Source: Streptomyces griseochromogenes
Lineage (GTDB): Bacteria; Actinomycetota; Actinomycetes; Streptomycetales; Streptomycetaceae
Direction of reading: 5' to 3'
DNA: 64,000 nucleotides
Assembly (NCBI RefSeq): GCF_001542625.1
Contig: NZ_CP016279.1
Location: 9,858,001-9,922,000, forward strand
Shown one piece after another: positions 61,148 through 64,000 of the stretch; the first letter of the stretch is position 1, and each line of letters opens with the position of its first letter. The translations under genes were made by a program, and so were the position numbers. Below the pieces are notes generated by a model. The model saw only the letters and a list, made by a program, of their open reading frames with translations, had not been told where the DNA came from and did no database searches.

Positions 61148-61813
61148 ATGGCCTCCAACCGCAGGGCCTTCCTGACGGCCACCGCCGTCACCGCGCTGGC
61201 CGCCGCCCCGGCGACGGCCGCGCCCGGTCCCCGTCCCCGCCCCCCTGTCACCGCACGCGCCGCCCTCGACGCACTGCTCGCCGGCAACCGGCGCTACGCC
61301 GCCGACCACCCGCGGCACCCGCACGACAGCGCCGGCCGGCGCCATCTGCTGGCCGCCGCGCAGCACCCCTTCGCGGTGATCGTCGGCTGCGTCGACTCCC
61401 GTGTGCCCCCGGAGCTGGTCTTCGACCAGGGGATCGGTGACCTGCTGTGCATAAGGACCGCCGGCCAGGTGCTGGACGAGGCCGTGCTCGGCTCCATCCA
61501 GTACGGCGTGGAGGAGCTGGGCGTCCCGCTCGTGCTGGTCCTCGGGCACGAGCGCTGCGGGGCCGTCGCCGCCACGCTGGAGCATCTGCGCACGGGGGCG
61601 CCGGTGCCGGGTCATCTGGAACTGCTGGTGGACGAGATCGTCCCCGCCGCCCGCCGGACCCGGGCGCTGCCCGGTGACTGGGCGGAGCACACGATGCGGG
61701 CCCATGCGGCGTGGGTACGGGACGCGATCCGGGCGGATCCCTCCTTCGGCGCCGCGCATGTCGAGGCCGCGCGGTTCGATCTCGATACGGGGCGCGTGTC
61801 TCTGCTGCCCTGA
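61148..61813 (+). CDS. Exported beta-type carbonic anhydrase
   Basis: A 221-residue beta-carbonic anhydrase that hydrates CO2 to bicarbonate with zinc. Zinc and active-site residues are C81, D83 and R85 (VGCVDSRVPPE) and H134 and C137 (LGHERCGA). The N-terminus has NRRAFL followed by a hydrophobic stretch ending APATA, which looks like a Tat signal peptide, so it is probably sent outside the cell. That is unusual for a beta-class enzyme. It is 43 nt upstream of a SulP transporter in the same direction, and a bicarbonate import pair is likely. Confidence 0.85.
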   Translation: MASNRRAFLTATAVTALAAAPATAAPGPRPRPPVTARAALDALLAGNRRYAADHPRHPHDSAGRRHLLAAAQHPFAVIVGCVDSRVPPELVFDQGIGDLLCIRTAGQVLDEAVLGSIQYGVEELGVPLVLVLGHERCGAVAATLEHLRTGAPVPGHLELLVDEIVPAARRTRALPGDWAEHTMRAHAAWVRDAIRADPSFGAAHVEAARFDLDTGRVSLLP

Positions 61814-61856
61814 GGCCTGACGGCCCGTCTCCCTCCCTTCGCTCGAAACGCACCCC

Positions 61857-63473
61857 ATGAAACACACCCCCGCCCTCACCCGGGCGCTCTCCGTCCTGCC
61901 CTCCCCCGCCGATCTCCGTTCCATGGCGCGTGCCCCGCGTCGCGATCTGCTGTGCGGGCTGACCGTGGCGGTCGTCGCGCTGCCGCTGGCCCTCGGCTTC
62001 GGTGTCACCTCCGGGCTCGGCGCCGCCGCCGGGCTGACCACGGCGGTCGTCGCCGGCGCGCTGGCCGCGCTGTGCGGCGGCAGCGCCCGCCAGGTCAGCG
62101 GCCCGACCGGCGCCATGACCGTCGTCCTCGTGCCGATCGTCCACCGCTACGGTGCCGACGGCGTCCTCACCGTCGGTCTGATGGCCGGCGTCGTCCTGCT
62201 GGTGCTCGCCTTCGCCCGTGCCGGGGCGGCGATGGCGTACGTGCCCGCGCCCGTGATCGCCGGCTTCACGCTGGGCATCGCCTGTGTGATCGCCCTGCAG
62301 CAGGTGCCCGCCGCCCTCGGTGTGCGCACGCCGCCGGGTGAGCAGGTCGCCGTCGTGGCGGCGCGGGCGGCCGAGGAGTTCGGTGGCGCCCCGCGCTGGC
62401 CGGCCCTGCTGCTCGCGGCCGGCGCGGCGGCCGTCGTGCTCGGCGGTGCCCGCTGGAAACCGGCCGTGCCCTTCTCCCTGGTGGCCGTCGCCGCCACGAC
62501 CGCCGCCGCCGAGGCGCTGCACCTGCCCGTCACCCGTATCGGCTCGCTCCCGGCGTCCCTGCCCGCGCCCTCCCTCTCCTTCCTGGACCTCTCCCGGCTC
62601 CCCTCCCTGCTCGCCCCGGCCGCCGCGGTGGCCGCGCTCGCCGCCCTGGAGTCCCTGCTGTCGGCATCCGTCGCCGACGGGATGCGGCCCGGCGAGCGAC
62701 ACGACCCGTCGAAGGAGCTGTTCGGGCAGGGCATCGCCAACCTCGCGGCCCCGCTGTTCGGCGGTGTCCCGGCGACCGGCGCCATCGCGCGCACGGCGGT
62801 CAACGTGCGCACCGGCGCCGTCTCCCGGCTGGCCGCGCTCTCCCACGCAGTGATCCTCGCCGGGATCGCGGCCCTCGCCGCCCCGCTGGTGGGCCGCGTC
62901 CCGCTGGCCGCGCTGGCCGGGGTGCTGCTGGCGACGGCCGTGCGGATGGTGGAGCGGGACGCGGTCCGGGCGATGGCGAAGGCCACCCGTGGCGACGCGC
63001 TGGTGCTGATCCTCACCGCCGGCGCCACGCTCGCCCTGGACCTGGTGCGGGCGGTGCTGATCGGTCTCGGCGTCTCGGTGCTGCTGGCGCTGCGCGCGGC
63101 GGTGCGCGGCACCCGGCTCACCCCGGCCGCCGCCGACGAACTGCCGGGCGAGGCGGGCACGGTGACCTACCGGTTCGACGGCCCGCTGCTGTTCGCCGCC
63201 GCCCACCGCTTCCGGCGCAGCCTGGCCGACCTGCACGACGGCGTCTCGGCGGTCGACCTCAGGCTGTCCGGGCTGACGGCGGTGGACGCGACCGGGGCGC
63301 TCGCGCTGAGGGAGACCGTGGCCGAACTGCGCGGGCAGGGCGTGGAGGTCCGCATCAGCGGGGTCGAGCCCGGTCACCGCCGGGTCCTGGAGTCCTGCGG
63401 GGTCCTCACGCCCGTGGACAGCAGCGCGAAAAGGGGGGTTGTCCCCAGTGCGGCGGGCGTGGGCTCTCCCTAG
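61857..63473 (+). CDS. SulP family anion transporter with STAS domain
   Basis: A 538-residue transporter with about 11-14 TM helices of the SulP/SLC26 family (AVVALPLALGFGVTSGLGAAAGLTTAVVAGALAALCGGSARQVSGPTGAMTVVL) and a C-terminal STAS domain (YRFDGPLLFAAAHRFRRSLADLHDGVSAVDLRLSGLTAVDATGALALRETVAELRGQGVEVRISG). Members move sulfate, bicarbonate or other anions. The adjacent exported carbonic anhydrase favours bicarbonate. ATG 61857 begins the conserved region soon after. The two genes probably form one transcript. Confidence 0.87.
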   Translation: MKHTPALTRALSVLPSPADLRSMARAPRRDLLCGLTVAVVALPLALGFGVTSGLGAAAGLTTAVVAGALAALCGGSARQVSGPTGAMTVVLVPIVHRYGADGVLTVGLMAGVVLLVLAFARAGAAMAYVPAPVIAGFTLGIACVIALQQVPAALGVRTPPGEQVAVVAARAAEEFGGAPRWPALLLAAGAAAVVLGGARWKPAVPFSLVAVAATTAAAEALHLPVTRIGSLPASLPAPSLSFLDLSRLPSLLAPAAAVAALAALESLLSASVADGMRPGERHDPSKELFGQGIANLAAPLFGGVPATGAIARTAVNVRTGAVSRLAALSHAVILAGIAALAAPLVGRVPLAALAGVLLATAVRMVERDAVRAMAKATRGDALVLILTAGATLALDLVRAVLIGLGVSVLLALRAAVRGTRLTPAAADELPGEAGTVTYRFDGPLLFAAAHRFRRSLADLHDGVSAVDLRLSGLTAVDATGALALRETVAELRGQGVEVRISGVEPGHRRVLESCGVLTPVDSSAKRGVVPSAAGVGSP

Positions 63474-63483
63474 GGTGGACCGC

Positions 63484-63909
63484 ATGAGCTCACTGGACGC
63501 ACCGCACACCGACCTCAAGAAGGACCTGGACGCCACTGTGCGGGCCCGCAGGGAACTGGGCGAGGAGTACGACTCCGCCCTCGTGGACTCCTTCCTGGAG
63601 AAGGTCGAGCAGCGGATCGACGACGCTGTGGAGCGCCGGATGCGGCGCCACCTGGCCGAGCAGCGGATGTCGGACGCGCGCGGCGCCCGGCGGCCGAAGT
63701 CGGCCGACACCTGGGCCGATCGCTTCGGCTTCGCCATCGTCTCGCTGGTCCTCGCGATCCCGCTGTCCGCGATCGGCGGCGCCCTCGCGGGGATGTCCGG
63801 GACGGTGGCCGCCTGGGTCGGCATCGTCGGTGTCAACGCGGCCCAGGCCGTGCGGCTCAACCCGGAACTGATCACCGGCCGGCGCGACCGGTCCGCCGAG
63901 CAGGACTGA
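63484..63909 (+). CDS. Small integral membrane protein
   Basis: A 141-residue protein. The first 70 residues are a charged helix likely to be coiled coil (DLKKDLDATVRARRELGEEYDSALVDSFLEKVEQRIDDAVERRMRRHLAEQ). Then come two TM helices (FGFAIVSLVLAIPLSAIGGALAGMSGTVAAWVGIVGVNAAQAV) joined by a Gly-rich turn. The closest memory is a family of actinobacterial integral membrane proteins of unknown role. ATG 63484 lies 11 nt after the transporter stop and may be in the same operon. Confidence 0.7.
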   Translation: MSSLDAPHTDLKKDLDATVRARRELGEEYDSALVDSFLEKVEQRIDDAVERRMRRHLAEQRMSDARGARRPKSADTWADRFGFAIVSLVLAIPLSAIGGALAGMSGTVAAWVGIVGVNAAQAVRLNPELITGRRDRSAEQD

Positions 63910-63944
63910 GCGCCCCTGCGCCGGGATCGAGGGCGCGGCCCGGC

Positions 63945-64000
63945 TCAGGCCTGCCGGGTCGGCAGCACCATGATCTGACGCAGGTTGACATGCCGGGGGC
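63945..64000 (-). CDS. Partial C-terminus, probably short-chain dehydrogenase
   Basis: The last 17 codons of a minus-strand gene: RHVNLRQIMVLPTRQA then stop. The pattern VNLRQIMVLPT resembles the C-terminal strand of short-chain dehydrogenases that end in NVSELMVRPT-like sequences. Too short to be sure. Confidence 0.4.
   Translation of the reverse strand, partial: PRHVNLRQIMVLPTRQA

Noticed and set aside
1..64000. CRISPR array, prophage, transposon or tRNA in the window
   Set aside because: No spaced repeat array, phage gene set, transposase or tRNA-like fold was recognised by eye.

Overview
The window is a contiguous piece of a Streptomyces chromosome. The evidence is very high GC, frequent GTG/TTG starts, many 4-bp GTGA/ATGA overlaps between co-directional genes, a WhiB regulator that matches the classical 87-residue sporulation protein, F420 biosynthesis genes, LytR-CpsA-Psr (LCP) paralogues, sortase substrates with LAETG/LPQTG motifs, and a SigB/F-type sigma factor with partner-switching genes. 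From memory, without any search, the order resembles the whiB to hutU region of S. coelicolor. I see no prophage, transposase, CRISPR array or RNA gene. This looks like core chromosome with a few local oddities.

Region 1 (1-14400): a partial DUF3499 gene; a zincin-like protein that lacks the second zinc histidine; a 1213-residue glycosyltransferase-2 membrane protein coupled to a DUF5719 protein; whiB. Next comes a short cysteine-rich leader ORF (7260-7355, not previously obvious because of its size) upstream of cysteine dioxygenase, then fbiA-fbiB (coenzyme F420), an HhH DNA glycosylase, a sugar-1-phosphate nucleotidyltransferase and an exported PGRP-type amidase.

Region 2 (14400-29100): a cell-envelope island. 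It has five LCP-family genes in about 10.5 kb, a second glycosyltransferase, a small exported Cys-containing protein, a thioesterase, a 16-Cys copper-binding four-helix protein, an acyl-CoA dehydrogenase and a UDP-glucose-type dehydrogenase. LCP enzymes attach glycopolymers to peptidoglycan, so the sugar-nucleotide enzymes and glycosyltransferases here plausibly feed the same pathway.

Region 3 (29100-39660): a CGNR regulator and VOC protein share an intergenic region full of GTTAC/GGTAAC half-sites. A MerR regulator and an Old Yellow Enzyme share a MerR-type promoter. Then come an M19 dipeptidase, purE/purK, a GtrA protein, a two-component system, a POT peptide transporter and a 61-residue secreted peptide.

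Region 4 (39860-48260): a four-gene surface-protein operon with two sortase substrates that share a repeated domain; a prsI/arsI/sigI-type partner-switching module; and a sigma-like/zinc-finger/membrane/ricin-lectin fusion protein.

Region 5 (48260-64000): a histidine-utilisation operon (hutU, an M20 amidohydrolase, hutF, hutI), a PLP decarboxylase, a three-Roadblock cluster without a GTPase, an RpiR regulator coupled to a histidase-like protein that lacks the MIO triad, and an exported carbonic anhydrase next to a SulP transporter.

The strongest candidates for something new are the Cys-codon leader upstream of cysteine dioxygenase, the sigma-like/ricin transmembrane fusion next to sigI, the two-sortase-substrate operon, the Roadblock trio, and the MIO-less histidase homologue with its own RpiR regulator.
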